From contig NZ_FCOF02000047.1 in assembly GCF_001544755.2 (NCBI RefSeq), positions 1 through 48,111 of the forward strand: a stretch of DNA of 48,111 bases, in the 5' to 3' direction. Positions 8,201 through 16,242 of the stretch are shown one piece after another. The notes beneath the pieces were generated by a model, which searched no databases, had not been told where the DNA came from, and saw only the letters and a program-made list of their open reading frames with translations. Within the stretch, counting starts at the first letter, position 1, and the number at the start of each line of letters is the position of its first letter. Source of the DNA: Caballeronia catudaia (GTDB lineage Bacteria; Pseudomonadota; Gammaproteobacteria; Burkholderiales; Burkholderiaceae). The position numbers were made by a program, and so were the translations under genes.

Positions 8201-11200
8201 GCCCGGCGCGAGCACGAGCGTGCCGGCGGGGACGCCGAGCGCCGTATTGCCGCCGACCTGAATCGACGACGTCGCCGGACTGAGGTTCGATGCGCGCAAG
8301 CTGAGCGTGCGCGTCGCGGTCACGCTCGAATTCTCGATATCGAGCCCGTGCGCCGCCGATGTGCCGGACACCGAGCCGGCGAGCGTCACGTCCGAGCCGT
8401 TGAGGAGCGCATTGGCGATGCTCACGCCCGCCGCGCCCGGTCCGCCGGGCACGGGCGCGCCGTTGGTCGTGCCGAGAATGGTCAGCGGCGGCGTGAACGC
8501 GGGGCCGACGTCCGCGTTGAAAAACACCGTTCGCGCGGTTCCGGCCGGGACGTCGTTGCCGATCGCCACGCCCGAGTAGCCGTTGCCGCTGCCTTCGATC
8601 CGAATGCCCGGCGTGCCGGAACTCAGCGTCAACGTGCCTTCCGCCGCCGACAGAATCGTCACGCCCGCGCCGAGCGGCCCTTGCAGCGCGGCGAGGCCGC
8701 GTATCGCGATGGCTCCGGACGCGTCGATCGGCGTCTGGCTCATCGCGACGCCGTCGGCGCGTGCGCTCGCGCCCGAGGCGAGCGACGTGCCGTCGATGGT
8801 CACGCCGCCCTCGTCCGACGAGAAGCTGCCGAATCGCGTCCGTACGCCGCCCGCGCCGCCGCTGCCGTGCACGGTCACCGAGCCGGTGTTCGATTCGGCG
8901 CCCGTATTCGTCAGCGCGACGCCCACGCCCGCCGCCGACGTCCCGTTGATCGTCAGGTCGCCGAGCGAGGACAGGCTGATCGTGTCCATCGACACGCCGC
9001 CCGCCGTGCCCGTGCCGCTGATCGCGAGCGGACCGGCCGACACGTTCACGATGCTCGGCCCCGCGCCTCCGATCATGCTCACGCCCACGCCCGCCGACGC
9101 CGTGCCGCTGACCGACACGCCGCTGAGCGCCGTGACGTCGGTCGCGTTCAGGACCACGCCGCCGCTCGTGCCGCGGCCGGTGAGCGTGACCGCGCCGTTC
9201 GTCGATTCGAGCGCGGCGCCGGTGGCCGCGCCGATATCGACGCCCCGCCCCGCCGACGCCGTCCCGTCGATCGCGATGTTTCCCGCCGTCGAGACAGTCA
9301 CTGCGCCGAGCGACACGCCGCCCGCCGTGCCGATGCCCGTCAGCGTGACCGCGCCCGTGGTCGCCGCGATCTCGGAGTTGCCGCCGATCGCGACACCCAC
9401 GCCTGCGCGGCCCGCGGCCGGGTTCGTCGCCGGTCCGTTGCCGTTGATCGTGATTGCGCCGCTCTGGGCGGCGGCATCCGGCACGACCGTCTGCAACGCG
9501 AGGTTTGGCGGCGCAACCACCGTGCGTGGGCTCAAATCCAGCAGCGCCGCGCGAACTCCGATGACGGCCGGGGGCGGCGGGGGCGGCGGCGTGAAGCTCA
9601 TCGCGCGCGAATCGACGATTGCGTTGGCGAGCACGACGGCCGGCGCGATGCCGTTCGCCTGCTGCGGCACACCGATCGTAATGAATCCGCCGTTGCTGAA
9701 GATGTTCATCGGCAAAGCCGGCGTGCCGCCGAGGGAAATGATCGCGGTGCCGTCCGTCAGCCCGGCCGTATTGGCGTTGAGCACGACGTTGAGCGGCCCC
9801 GTCTTCGCGGCCGCACTGGTGTCCGAGAACGCGACGATCTCCGCCGTGGCGGTGGCGCCGGGGGCACGCTGCGCGATGATCGATCCTGCGGCGTTCAGCG
9901 TGAGCGTCGCGCTGCTGCCGGATGTCTTCGCGATCGGCCCTTCCAGCGTGATATTGCCCGGCTGCGCGCCCGAAGTGCCCGTGCTGACGGTCACGTTGAC
10001 GCCGCCGTTCAACTGGGCGTTGATCGCCTGCGACCAGATGCGCGTATCGTCGGCCGTCGCGGTGAAGTCGACGGTGGGATTTCCGTCGGCCCTGATGTTG
10101 CTGATGATCACGTTGAACGGGTCCAGCAGCCACGTTCCGCCCGCGCCGTGTGGCGCGCTTGCGTCGATGTTGTCGCCCGGCACGTCGAGATGAAGCGCCG
10201 ATGTCTCGATCAGCCCGCCATTGCCGCCGTTCGCGCCGCCTCGCGCCGTCACCTTTCCGTGGACGCGCGCGGCCTGCGTGCCGAAGAACACGACGTTGCC
10301 GCCATCGCCGTGCACGAGCGCATCGGCTCTCGCCTGCGCGCCCGCTCCCATCCAGACGGCGTCCGCATTACGAATATCGCTTTCCTTGCCCGCCGCGCCG
10401 CCGCCCACGCGCACGCGCCCGCCGCCCTGCGCGCCGCTCGCGTCGATGCGCGCGCCGTCGTTCACCGCGACGTGAAAGCCCGTCACGTCGATATGCCCGC
10501 CCGTGCCGGAGCCGGGCGCGGTCGCGTCGAGCGTGCCGCCGATTTCCGTCACGCCGGTCGCGCCGCCATCGAGCACGATGCGCCCGTTGCGCGTCTCGAT
10601 ACTTCTCGCGCGCACCGTGCCGGTCTGGTTGAGCACGCTCGCCGTGGCTGCGTCGGCGGCGCGCACCGACATCACGATCTGCCCGTCGTCGGCCTGGACC
10701 GTGCCCGAGTTGCTGATGAGCGCGTTCGCGACATCCTTGTTCACCTTCAGCATCGTGAGGCCGTCGCCGGCGAAATCGAGTGTGATGTCGCTGCCCGCGC
10801 CGATCGCGATCTTGCCGAGCGTCGCGCTTACGTAGCCGCTGTTGTCGACCTGCGCGCCCAGCAGCGCGACCGCGCCGCCCGGCGACGCCGCGATGTTCGC
10901 GCCTTTTTCGATCGACACCTTCGCGTTCGGCGCCCCGTTCTGATTGAAGTGATACTTCCCGGCGAGGAATTCGTCGTTCGTGATGCCGAGCGTCGACGCG
11001 ACGAGCGATCCCACATTCACCGACGCGCCGGGCGCGAACACCACGCCCGCCGGATTCACGAGAAACACTCGGCCGTTGGCGTTGAGCTGCCCCGCGATGC
11101 GGCTCGCGTCGCTGCCGACCACGCGGTTGAGCAGCACCGCCTGCGCCGACGGCTGCGAAATATCCACGCGCTCGTTGCCCGCGATCGAGAACCCGTTCCA

Positions 11201-11464
11201 GTTGACGATGCCTTTTTGCGAGCCCTGATTGATCGTCATCGAACTCGTGTTCGGCCGGTTGATCGTGACGTTGCCGCTCTGAACCTGCTCGCCGACGGGC
11301 AGCGCGAACGCGCCCGGCGCCGCGACGAAAACGAGCAGCGGCAAAAGCGCGGTCGCCTTGAGATCGGCGCCCGCGTGACGCGCCGCGCGCCTCGCGAAAC
11401 GGCGGATCGCGCGATCCCACGCCCGGCGATGCTTGCGGGTCCGAAGGCAGGTGCTGTCGCTCAT
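5225..11464 (-). CDS. Two-partner secretion exoprotein TpsA (filamentous haemagglutinin-like, MBG-type C-terminus)
   Basis: This 2079-residue secreted protein starts with a long basic extended signal region (residues 1-55, with hydrophobic core TALLPLLVFVAAPGAFA). The TPS secretion domain follows: SGNVTINRPNTSSMTINQ, GIVNWNGFSIAGNERVDI and LVNPAGVVFAPGASVNVGS. Beyond about residue 310 it is a Gly/Ala/Ser/Thr-rich beta-helix stalk with a polyproline break near residue 628, four roughly 53-residue tandem repeats, two long modules each with a Cys pair, and an MBG-like domain (TITIGDQTRGEG onward) near the end. The last residues contain two cysteines. AAGGAG precedes the ATG. The tpsB gene lies just upstream, and tssA begins 11 bases downstream. 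Role is inferred as a surface adhesin or surface-delivered factor; the target is unknown. Confidence 0.9.
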   Translation of the reverse strand: MSDSTCLRTRKHRRAWDRAIRRFARRAARHAGADLKATALLPLLVFVAAPGAFALPVGEQVQSGNVTINRPNTSSMTINQGSQKGIVNWNGFSIAGNERVDISQPSAQAVLLNRVVGSDASRIAGQLNANGRVFLVNPAGVVFAPGASVNVGSLVASTLGITNDEFLAGKYHFNQNGAPNAKVSIEKGANIAASPGGAVALLGAQVDNSGYVSATLGKIAIGAGSDITLDFAGDGLTMLKVNKDVANALISNSGTVQADDGQIVMSVRAADAATASVLNQTGTVRARSIETRNGRIVLDGGATGVTEIGGTLDATAPGSGTGGHIDVTGFHVAVNDGARIDASGAQGGGRVRVGGGAAGKESDIRNADAVWMGAGAQARADALVHGDGGNVVFFGTQAARVHGKVTARGGANGGNGGLIETSALHLDVPGDNIDASAPHGAGGTWLLDPFNVIISNIRADGNPTVDFTATADDTRIWSQAINAQLNGGVNVTVSTGTSGAQPGNITLEGPIAKTSGSSATLTLNAAGSIIAQRAPGATATAEIVAFSDTSAAAKTGPLNVVLNANTAGLTDGTAIISLGGTPALPMNIFSNGGFITIGVPQQANGIAPAVVLANAIVDSRAMSFTPPPPPPPAVIGVRAALLDLSPRTVVAPPNLALQTVVPDAAAQSGAITINGNGPATNPAAGRAGVGVAIGGNSEIAATTGAVTLTGIGTAGGVSLGAVTVSTAGNIAIDGTASAGRGVDIGAATGAALESTNGAVTLTGRGTSGGVVLNATDVTALSGVSVSGTASAGVGVSMIGGAGPSIVNVSAGPLAISGTGTAGGVSMDTISLSSLGDLTINGTSAAGVGVALTNTGAESNTGSVTVHGSGGAGGVRTRFGSFSSDEGGVTIDGTSLASGASARADGVAMSQTPIDASGAIAIRGLAALQGPLGAGVTILSAAEGTLTLSSGTPGIRIEGSGNGYSGVAIGNDVPAGTARTVFFNADVGPAFTPPLTILGTTNGAPVPGGPGAAGVSIANALLNGSDVTLAGSVSGTSAAHGLDIENSSVTATRTLSLRASNLSPATSSIQVGGNTALGVPAGTLVLAPGVVTPGASFAVAAADAAPINIGVPGVSGPGYTLDAAFGGRFAAGVANTYIGSASHTGRIALGAVCAAAGCASVLPGISGELSIANAGAGSQGIALSGASGMNRLTLDSAGTISEGAAGIQTNQLLLAGPGRFALTSPANAIGQVSFAGTGDTSVTGLGRLVVAPLAGNVFNARGNALAPVTTVGGASTLTGDLTLTSSANGNAGAGTITTAMPMQSVATRGTTLTMRAADTVSIGYGIASVSAPLNIVADAVKQVIVGGAGGSRIAIQTNGGNVTLGTQGGGATGFDGASVTLRLADIDTRIGAPAGAPAATGGVVTIHGVAQPPIPGNGDGAGPLAIAPFGVELDGASIASGSGRIELMGQSLNPAVNPGDGVVLRNASRLANGAGGIDVYGTGSGAGSAGVALLDGSTITSAGGAIDIRGANVGAGAGAEPSSPAFGVALLHGSIDASAPGGAVSIAGSTTTADAGIAYGAVPLPVNAGRVTGPFSITTGSQGRITLRASNDATATSLVGRSGPGSISTPGGSVFVSPATVDPATFGVAQANAVPITLFGAAATHGLSIDAATYRTFSTGIQTLVLGSSTQSGRIVVEGPCAGGAGCAARPAVATSLTLQSTGAGSAGIDLPSGLALPAKTLALASAGSVTDPGGVQAQTLLLTGGGDFDLADAGNDVKTLALSGARDVKFSTPGGFTIDTASANGLDGATGALTTLGGTRPFVTGNLTAISQNGAIALGTPGAPAHLSAGGSIDLVMQNAVFDNESGGTLAAGNAWRVWALARDGRENRNGIDPGGALPNFYGCLYGGVCGWNGQPSQNVVPADGNHFIYAERPTATITIGDQTRGEGSPNAPFGFDIGGLLGGDQAGSAILVTRPPGSSATATSLAGAYSIDGTFSSQVGYNIVVVPGTLTVTPLELQGAVFNRTGLQPLFTAQEQTFVYESNTGAVNICVGTNEPILALQQSEGEADTLAAEWKRVRSRPNLNNCLVVNGQHGCGEF
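6129..6640 (-). repeat. TpsA long repeat module 2 (Cys-pair module)
   Basis: This coding repeat of roughly 170 residues runs from GSVFVSPATVDPA to the GGFTIDT segment. It contains SGRIVVEGPCAGGAGCA and TGAGSAGIDL. It aligns by eye with module 1 about 1.6 kb away, including the two cysteines. Limits are approximate. Confidence 0.65.
7722..8237 (-). repeat. TpsA long repeat module 1 (Cys-pair module)
   Basis: This coding repeat runs from GTLVLAPGVVTPGA to LGRLVV. It contains TGRIALGAVCAAAGCA and AGAGSQGIAL, matching module 2 in order and spacing. A duplication of a folded unit within the stalk is the simplest reading. Limits are approximate. Confidence 0.65.
8717..9362 (-). repeat. Four degenerate tandem ~53-residue repeats in the TpsA stalk
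   Basis: Each unit has the pattern GAVTLTGxGTxGGV, a variable stretch, then GTASAGxGV. Successive copies read GAVTLTGIGTAGGV, GAVTLTGRGTSGGV, GPLAISGTGTAGGV and GSVTVHGSGGAGGV. The period is about 159 bases. This fits successive coils of a beta-helix and is a likely site of recombination. Confidence 0.75.
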
Positions 11465-11496
11465 GGCGAACTCCTTTGATTGCCGATCCGCTTGCG

Positions 11497-13242
11497 CTAG
11501 AACGATTTGGAAACCTGGACGTACACGCGCGGAACCTTGTCGTCGCCGGTCGTGTCCGGGCCGGTCGTGCGCCAGGCGACGCTCGCATCGACGGTGATGC
11601 CGTACGGCCCCGTCCAGAACGCGCCGATGCCCGCGCCGCTGCGCGTGACGGTGTTCGCGCCTTGTCCCGGAATCGAGCGCGCGTTGTAGCGGCCGACGCC
11701 GAAATCGAAGAACGTCGACAGCGTCAGCGACGGAATCACCGTGTAACGGAGCTGGGCCGTCGCGATCAGCCCTTCGTCGACGACCGATTCGGACGGCGAG
11801 TAAGCGCGCACCGCGCGCGGCCCGCCGAGCGTGATGCGCGATGAACTGTCGAGGTTCTGGTTCGCCCATTGCCCCGACACGCCCATGAAAAAGCTCGTGT
11901 TGCGGGTGATCGCGTTCAGCCGGTTCGCCTGCATCGTCAGGCGCACGCTGTTGCCTTGCGTGTGACGTCCGAACGGGCCCTGGTCGATCGCTTCCGCGAT
12001 AGCCGAATCGATGTTCAGATGCGCGAACGCCAGTTGCACATCCGCGCTGTTGAAGCCGCCGCCGAGAAAACTGTCGCGGCTTTCGTACGACAGCCCGACG
12101 CTCGCCACGTACAGCTTTTGCGGATTGTCGAAGCTCACGGCGTCGATCTTGTCGGTCAGCGAGCGATATTCCAGCGCCCCGCGCAAGAGCAGGTTCTGGC
12201 TGCGCGAGCGGATCAGCGGATGCGACACCGACGCGGTGACGACATCCGCGTCGCCGTGCGCTTCGAGCGCCGAAAACTGCTGGCCGAGGTAGTAGTAAAG
12301 ATGCGAATACGCGATGCCGACGCGCGTGCCGCTCGCGTCCACGGGCGCGTCGTAGCCGATGCGCCCGTACACGGTGTCCGCGCGCTCGGCGGCGAGCAGA
12401 TTGATGTCGAGGTTGTCGCCGATGCCGAACGGCGACGCGAGCCGCCCGACCGCGCCGAGCCGCCAGCGTCCGGCGGGCGCGGCGCCATAGTCGTCGGCGG
12501 ACACGGCGAAGTTCCAGCGGCGCACGGGCTCGACGGTCACGCTCAGATCGACGGTGCCGGGCGTGCCGCCGGTTTCCAGCGCCGACGTGACGCGAATGCC
12601 CGGCAAGTCCGACAGCAGCAGCATCGTGCGCTCGAGCTCGCTCTGCCTGAGCGGCTTGCCCGGCTCGATGGCGGCGAGCCGCGCGCGCACCATCGATTCC
12701 CTGATCGGCGCGCCGGGCGCCATCGTCAGGCGCACGCGGCCGATCTTGCCTTCGAGCACGGTGAAGGTGACATCGCCGCCGGTGACGTCCTGCGGCGGAA
12801 TCACGACCTGCGCGAGCGGAAAGCCGCGCTCGCGATACGCCTGCGCGATGCGCGCGCTCATCGCGTTCAGATCGTTGATCGACACTTCCTGGCCGATCTT
12901 GTCCGAGACGAGCGGCAAGAGCATGTCGGCGGGCAGTGTTTCGTTGCCCGCGAGATGGATGCTTCGCAATACGAATTTCTTGCCTTCGGGCGCTTCCGTC
13001 GGCGCGGCGGGCGGCGCGGGCAGCGCATTCGAACCGCCCGGCGGCGGCGCGGCGGTCGACGGGCGCGGCTGCTCGTTGAGCAGCGTGCCGGCGCTCGGCG
13101 TCTGCGCCGTGCCGGGCAGCGGCACTTGCTGCGCCCACGCGGTCAGCGCGCTGCCGCAGACGAGGCCCACGCCCGCCGCGCGCGCCAGATGCCGCGGGCG
13201 CGCTTTCGCTTTCGAACGCGAGGAGAAGGATTCGGATTTCAT
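11497..13242 (-). CDS. Two-partner secretion outer-membrane transporter TpsB (ShlB/FhaC/HecB family)
   Basis: This 581-residue Omp85-superfamily porin exports its TpsA partner across the outer membrane. A signal peptide (hydrophobic part AAGVGLVCGSALTAWA) is followed by a Pro/Ala-rich linker, then POTRA domains beginning KKFVLRSIHLAGNETLP with the TFTVLEGKIGRVRL strand. A 16-strand-type barrel ends in VYVQVSKSF with a terminal Phe. GGPRAVRAY corresponds to the VRGY motif of the L6 loop. In-frame ATGs lie up to nine codons upstream (to 13269), but only the chosen one has a good site (AGAAGTGA about eight bases before). It sits 32 bases upstream of tpsA and 44 bases after the CHAT gene. Confidence 0.93.
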   Translation of the reverse strand: MKSESFSSRSKAKARPRHLARAAGVGLVCGSALTAWAQQVPLPGTAQTPSAGTLLNEQPRPSTAAPPPGGSNALPAPPAAPTEAPEGKKFVLRSIHLAGNETLPADMLLPLVSDKIGQEVSINDLNAMSARIAQAYRERGFPLAQVVIPPQDVTGGDVTFTVLEGKIGRVRLTMAPGAPIRESMVRARLAAIEPGKPLRQSELERTMLLLSDLPGIRVTSALETGGTPGTVDLSVTVEPVRRWNFAVSADDYGAAPAGRWRLGAVGRLASPFGIGDNLDINLLAAERADTVYGRIGYDAPVDASGTRVGIAYSHLYYYLGQQFSALEAHGDADVVTASVSHPLIRSRSQNLLLRGALEYRSLTDKIDAVSFDNPQKLYVASVGLSYESRDSFLGGGFNSADVQLAFAHLNIDSAIAEAIDQGPFGRHTQGNSVRLTMQANRLNAITRNTSFFMGVSGQWANQNLDSSSRITLGGPRAVRAYSPSESVVDEGLIATAQLRYTVIPSLTLSTFFDFGVGRYNARSIPGQGANTVTRSGAGIGAFWTGPYGITVDASVAWRTTGPDTTGDDKVPRVYVQVSKSF

Positions 13243-13286
13243 GGCGTGATTCACTTCTGCCATCCCCATCTGTGATCAATTAGCGG

Positions 13287-15521
13287 TCAGCGCGCGACCG
13301 CGAGCCGCCAGTTGCCCATCAGATCGAACGGCGCCCAGTAGAACGGATGCGCGAAGCGGCTGTTGGCGAGCACGGCGAGCTGCGCGTCGCGCATCGCGTC
13401 GATGGCTTCCTCGCCCTTCGTGAGCGATCCGTAGAACGTACGCATCGTGAGCGCAGTCGATTCGTCGGCGACGGGCCACATCGACACGAGCAGCGCCGAC
13501 GCGCCCGCGTAGAAGAACGCGCGCGTGAAGCCCATGATTTCGTCGCCGCGCTCGATGCGCCCGAGCGCCGTTTCGCACGCCGACAATGTGACGAGCGCGA
13601 CGGAATCGAACTTCAGGTTGTAGATGTCCTGCGCGAGCATCGGATCGGGGCCGTCGGCGGGCTGCTTCGCGGGCGCGAGCAGCACGCGCGAATGCAAGGG
13701 GTCGATGGTGTCGGCCTGCGCGTGCGTCGCCACATGGACGATGCGGCCTTCCGGCGCGTTGTCGCTGAAGGCTTTGCGCGTGACCTCGCCCTGCACGAAG
13801 GTCTCGCGCTGCGCGAACAGCGGCCCGATCGCGCGGACTTCGGCTTCGGCGCCGGGCAGATCGAATTCGGGCGAAATGCGCGGATTGCCGAACGCGACGA
13901 GACTGCTCGCGATGCGCTGCTGCCGCCGCACGAGCTGCACCGCGATGCTCGCCGATGGCGCGAGCGCGAGCGCGTGCCGCTGAATCAGAAATCCCTGCGC
14001 ATTCCTGAGCGCCTGGAACGGCATGTAGTGCAGCGAACCATTCGGCACGACGACGAGCCGCTCGTTCGCACGCAATCCGAGCGGCTGGATCAAGAGCGCG
14101 TCGAGCTTCGCGCCGTAGGTGAGCGCCTGCGGACGGCCGCGGATGATCGACGTCCGGAAATCGCCGACGGCGAGCGTCATCTCCTTGCGCGGGATCGGCA
14201 GCGTGAAGCCCTGGATGCCGTCGCGGCGCACGACCCACGCGATCATCCTGTCGGGCAAACCGTGATACTCGACGATCGCTTCGCCGGGATTCAGCGCGCT
14301 CTTCACATCGTCGAGCGAGAGCGCGCGGCCGTTCAGTTGCGTTTCGTCGACGTTCGTCGCGAGGCGGTTGCGCACGACATCGAGCAGCGCGCGGCTGCGG
14401 CTTTTTTCGGAGAGCGTCCAGGCGAGCGCATAGTCGCCGTCCTCGACGACGAGCGCGATCGTTTCCTCGAAAACCGTCTGCGTATCGGAGAAAAGGCCGG
14501 TCTTGAACTCGTCGCTGCGAAAGCGCGCGCGGATGGTCTCGGAATCGTCGAGCGCGGCGAGCCAGGCTTCGCGCGCCTTCTTGCGCTCGCCGAGCGCGAG
14601 ATACGCGCGGCCCATGCCTTCGTGCGCCCACAGGTTGTCGTAGCTCGCGTCGGTGCCGCCTTTCGTCGCGCTCGCGGTGAAGGCTTCGAGCGCCGCCTGC
14701 GGCTTGTTCTCCGCGAGCAGCAGATTGCCTTCGATGCGCTTGTACAGCGGCGCGAGCAAAGTTTCCTGCACGCCGCTCGTCTGCGCGAACGTGGCGCGCG
14801 CGCCGGCCGCGTCGCCGGTCGCGATCTGCGCGTTGGTGATCGAGAGCAGGACCATCGGCTTATATCTTTCCGATGCGAACGCCAGCGCCGCGCGATATTC
14901 GACGAGCGCCCCCGCCGCGTCGCCGCGCCGCGCCGCGATGTCGCCGAGCACCTTGTGCGCGGGCGCGAGCACCTGTTCGGGATTCTTTTCGCCCGCGGCG
15001 ATGGCTTCCTTCGCGTACCGTTCGGCGTCGTCGAGATCGCCGGCGTAGCTGTAGGCGATCGCCAGATCGCGGCGCGACAACGCGGCGAGGTTCGCGTTGT
15101 CCGTCTGACGCGCGACGACGAGCGCCCGCGACGCCGCCTCGATGCTCTGCCGGAAATCGCCGCGCTCCGCCGCCGCCACCGACATGCTGCAGTACGCGTA
15201 GCCGTCGAGCTTGACCTGATCGCGCGCAAGCAGAAGCCGGCCTTCCTGCGACAAGGTCGCGATGGTTTCCGCGTCGCGCACGCGGGCTTCGGCCTGACGC
15301 GCGGCGGGCGTCGGGGCTTCGTCGCTTTGCGTGCCCGGCGTCTTTTGCACGTTCGGCGCGGTTCGCACGCCCGGCGCGCTTTGTCCACGGGCATTGGGTG
15401 CAGCAACGCCGAGCGCCGCAGCCAGCGCGAGCGCCGTGCAAAGCCGCCTTGCCGCGTCGCCCGCCGGCACGCGAGCACCGGCCACAATACGGGCCGGCGC
15501 GATCCGCTCGATCGGTTTCAC
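13287..15521 (-). CDS. Exported TPR-CHAT domain protein (caspase-like peptidase) linked to the TPS system
   Basis: The product is 744 residues long. A GTG start with GAGGAG seven bases upstream gives a plausible signal peptide (hydrophobic core LCTALALAAALGVAAP, about residues 28-43). TPR-like helical repeats fill about 90-330 (for example AIAYSYAGDLDDAERYAKEA). A C-terminal CHAT domain spans about 470-740, with catalytic His600 in VHVATHA and Cys649 in LSACETA, so both caspase-family catalytic residues are intact. CHAT proteins are cysteine peptidases or their relatives. As first gene of the run CHAT-tpsB-tpsA-tssABC, and being exported, it could mature or release the TpsA protein. That role is inference; only the domains are visible. 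Confidence 0.88.
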   Translation of the reverse strand: MKPIERIAPARIVAGARVPAGDAARRLCTALALAAALGVAAPNARGQSAPGVRTAPNVQKTPGTQSDEAPTPAARQAEARVRDAETIATLSQEGRLLLARDQVKLDGYAYCSMSVAAAERGDFRQSIEAASRALVVARQTDNANLAALSRRDLAIAYSYAGDLDDAERYAKEAIAAGEKNPEQVLAPAHKVLGDIAARRGDAAGALVEYRAALAFASERYKPMVLLSITNAQIATGDAAGARATFAQTSGVQETLLAPLYKRIEGNLLLAENKPQAALEAFTASATKGGTDASYDNLWAHEGMGRAYLALGERKKAREAWLAALDDSETIRARFRSDEFKTGLFSDTQTVFEETIALVVEDGDYALAWTLSEKSRSRALLDVVRNRLATNVDETQLNGRALSLDDVKSALNPGEAIVEYHGLPDRMIAWVVRRDGIQGFTLPIPRKEMTLAVGDFRTSIIRGRPQALTYGAKLDALLIQPLGLRANERLVVVPNGSLHYMPFQALRNAQGFLIQRHALALAPSASIAVQLVRRQQRIASSLVAFGNPRISPEFDLPGAEAEVRAIGPLFAQRETFVQGEVTRKAFSDNAPEGRIVHVATHAQADTIDPLHSRVLLAPAKQPADGPDPMLAQDIYNLKFDSVALVTLSACETALGRIERGDEIMGFTRAFFYAGASALLVSMWPVADESTALTMRTFYGSLTKGEEAIDAMRDAQLAVLANSRFAHPFYWAPFDLMGNWRLAVAR

Positions 15522-15671
15522 GAATGCGCTCCTCGAAGACCGTCGCCTCGCACCGGCGCAACCGGACATCGCCCGGCGCGGTGCCCTCACTAGACGAAAC
15601 ACCTCGGCGCTTTTGAAAAGCGCGGCGGCTTCGTTCGTCTGTTGCTGTGTCCCAGGTCACCCACGATTCCG
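15522..15671. promoter_or_regulatory. Divergent T6SS control region
   Basis: This 150-base region separates the minus-strand CHAT-tps-tssABC run from the plus-strand tssJKLM run, so both sets must be expressed from promoters here or reading through it. I could not pick confident -35/-10 or -24/-12 boxes. The one clear structure is the perfect dyad listed next. Confidence 0.6.
15607..15623. promoter_or_regulatory. Perfect 17-base dyad, candidate operator
   Basis: GCGCTTTTGAAAAGCGC is a perfect odd palindrome with eight-base arms around a central G. It lies 49 bases upstream of the tssJ start and 85 bases upstream of the CHAT start, so a bound regulator could act on both T6SS operons. The binding protein is unknown. 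Confidence 0.5.
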
Positions 15672-16166
15672 ATGATGGACACATCACGGCTGTTCACGTC
15701 GCTCTTCTGCGCATGCGCCATCGGCGCGTGCAAGTCGCCGCCACCGCCGCCCGCGCCGACCATCGTGCGCATCAGCGTGAATGCGCTCGATGGCGTCAAT
15801 CCCGATCACGCGGGCCGTCCGTCGCCGGTCGTCGTGCGCGTGTACGAACTGAAGGCGACGGCCGCCTTCGACAGCGCCGATTTCTTCACGCTCTACGGCA
15901 AGGAGCAGGCGACCCTCGGCGGCGATCTCAACGCGAAGAACGAGTTCATGCTGAAGCCGGGCGACAGCCGCAGCGTCGAGCAGACCGTGCAGCCGGGCAC
16001 GAAGTTCGTCGCGGTCGTGGCGGCGTATCGCGATATCGAACGCTCACGCTGGCGCGCGAGCGCGCCCGTGCCGCCCAATCAGACGACGCTGATGAACGTG
16101 CGCGTCGATGCCGCCGATGTGTCCATCGCCGCGCAGCCCGCGCCGCCATCGGGAAAGAAGAAGTGA
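15672..16166 (+). CDS. tssJ: T6SS outer-membrane lipoprotein TssJ (SciN)
   Basis: TssJ anchors the TssJLM membrane complex to the outer membrane. The chosen start gives MMDTSRLFTSLF followed by a lipobox (AIGAC), so Cys at about residue 20 would be lipidated. The proline stretch after it and the beta-sandwich motifs VVRVYELK and FDSADFFTLYG are typical of the family. The length of about 164 residues is normal. An upstream in-frame ATG would add ten residues before the signal peptide and is less likely; no strong ribosome site was seen. It is first in the plus-strand T6SS operon. Confidence 0.93.
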   Translation: MMDTSRLFTSLFCACAIGACKSPPPPPAPTIVRISVNALDGVNPDHAGRPSPVVVRVYELKATAAFDSADFFTLYGKEQATLGGDLNAKNEFMLKPGDSRSVEQTVQPGTKFVAVVAAYRDIERSRWRASAPVPPNQTTLMNVRVDAADVSIAAQPAPPSGKKK

Positions 16167-16242
16167 AAGCGCACGGCGGTTTGCAAATCCGCCGCGCTGA
16201 ATCGTTCTCTGAGCATCGAGCGCACGCGCCACGCGAGGCACC

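Noticed and set aside
7118..11479. A 1453-codon open frame antisense to tpsA, and similar long open frames in other readings of the same region
   Set aside because: The sequences are Arg/Ala-rich shadows caused by high-GC codon bias. The minus-strand frame has clear TPS and MBG motifs.
5225..13279. A single frame running from the tpsB region through the end of tpsA, suggesting a TpsB-TpsA fusion
   Set aside because: TpsB motifs are in a different frame with its own stop at 11497, and tpsA has its own ATG with AAGGAG. The upstream extension is shadow sequence.
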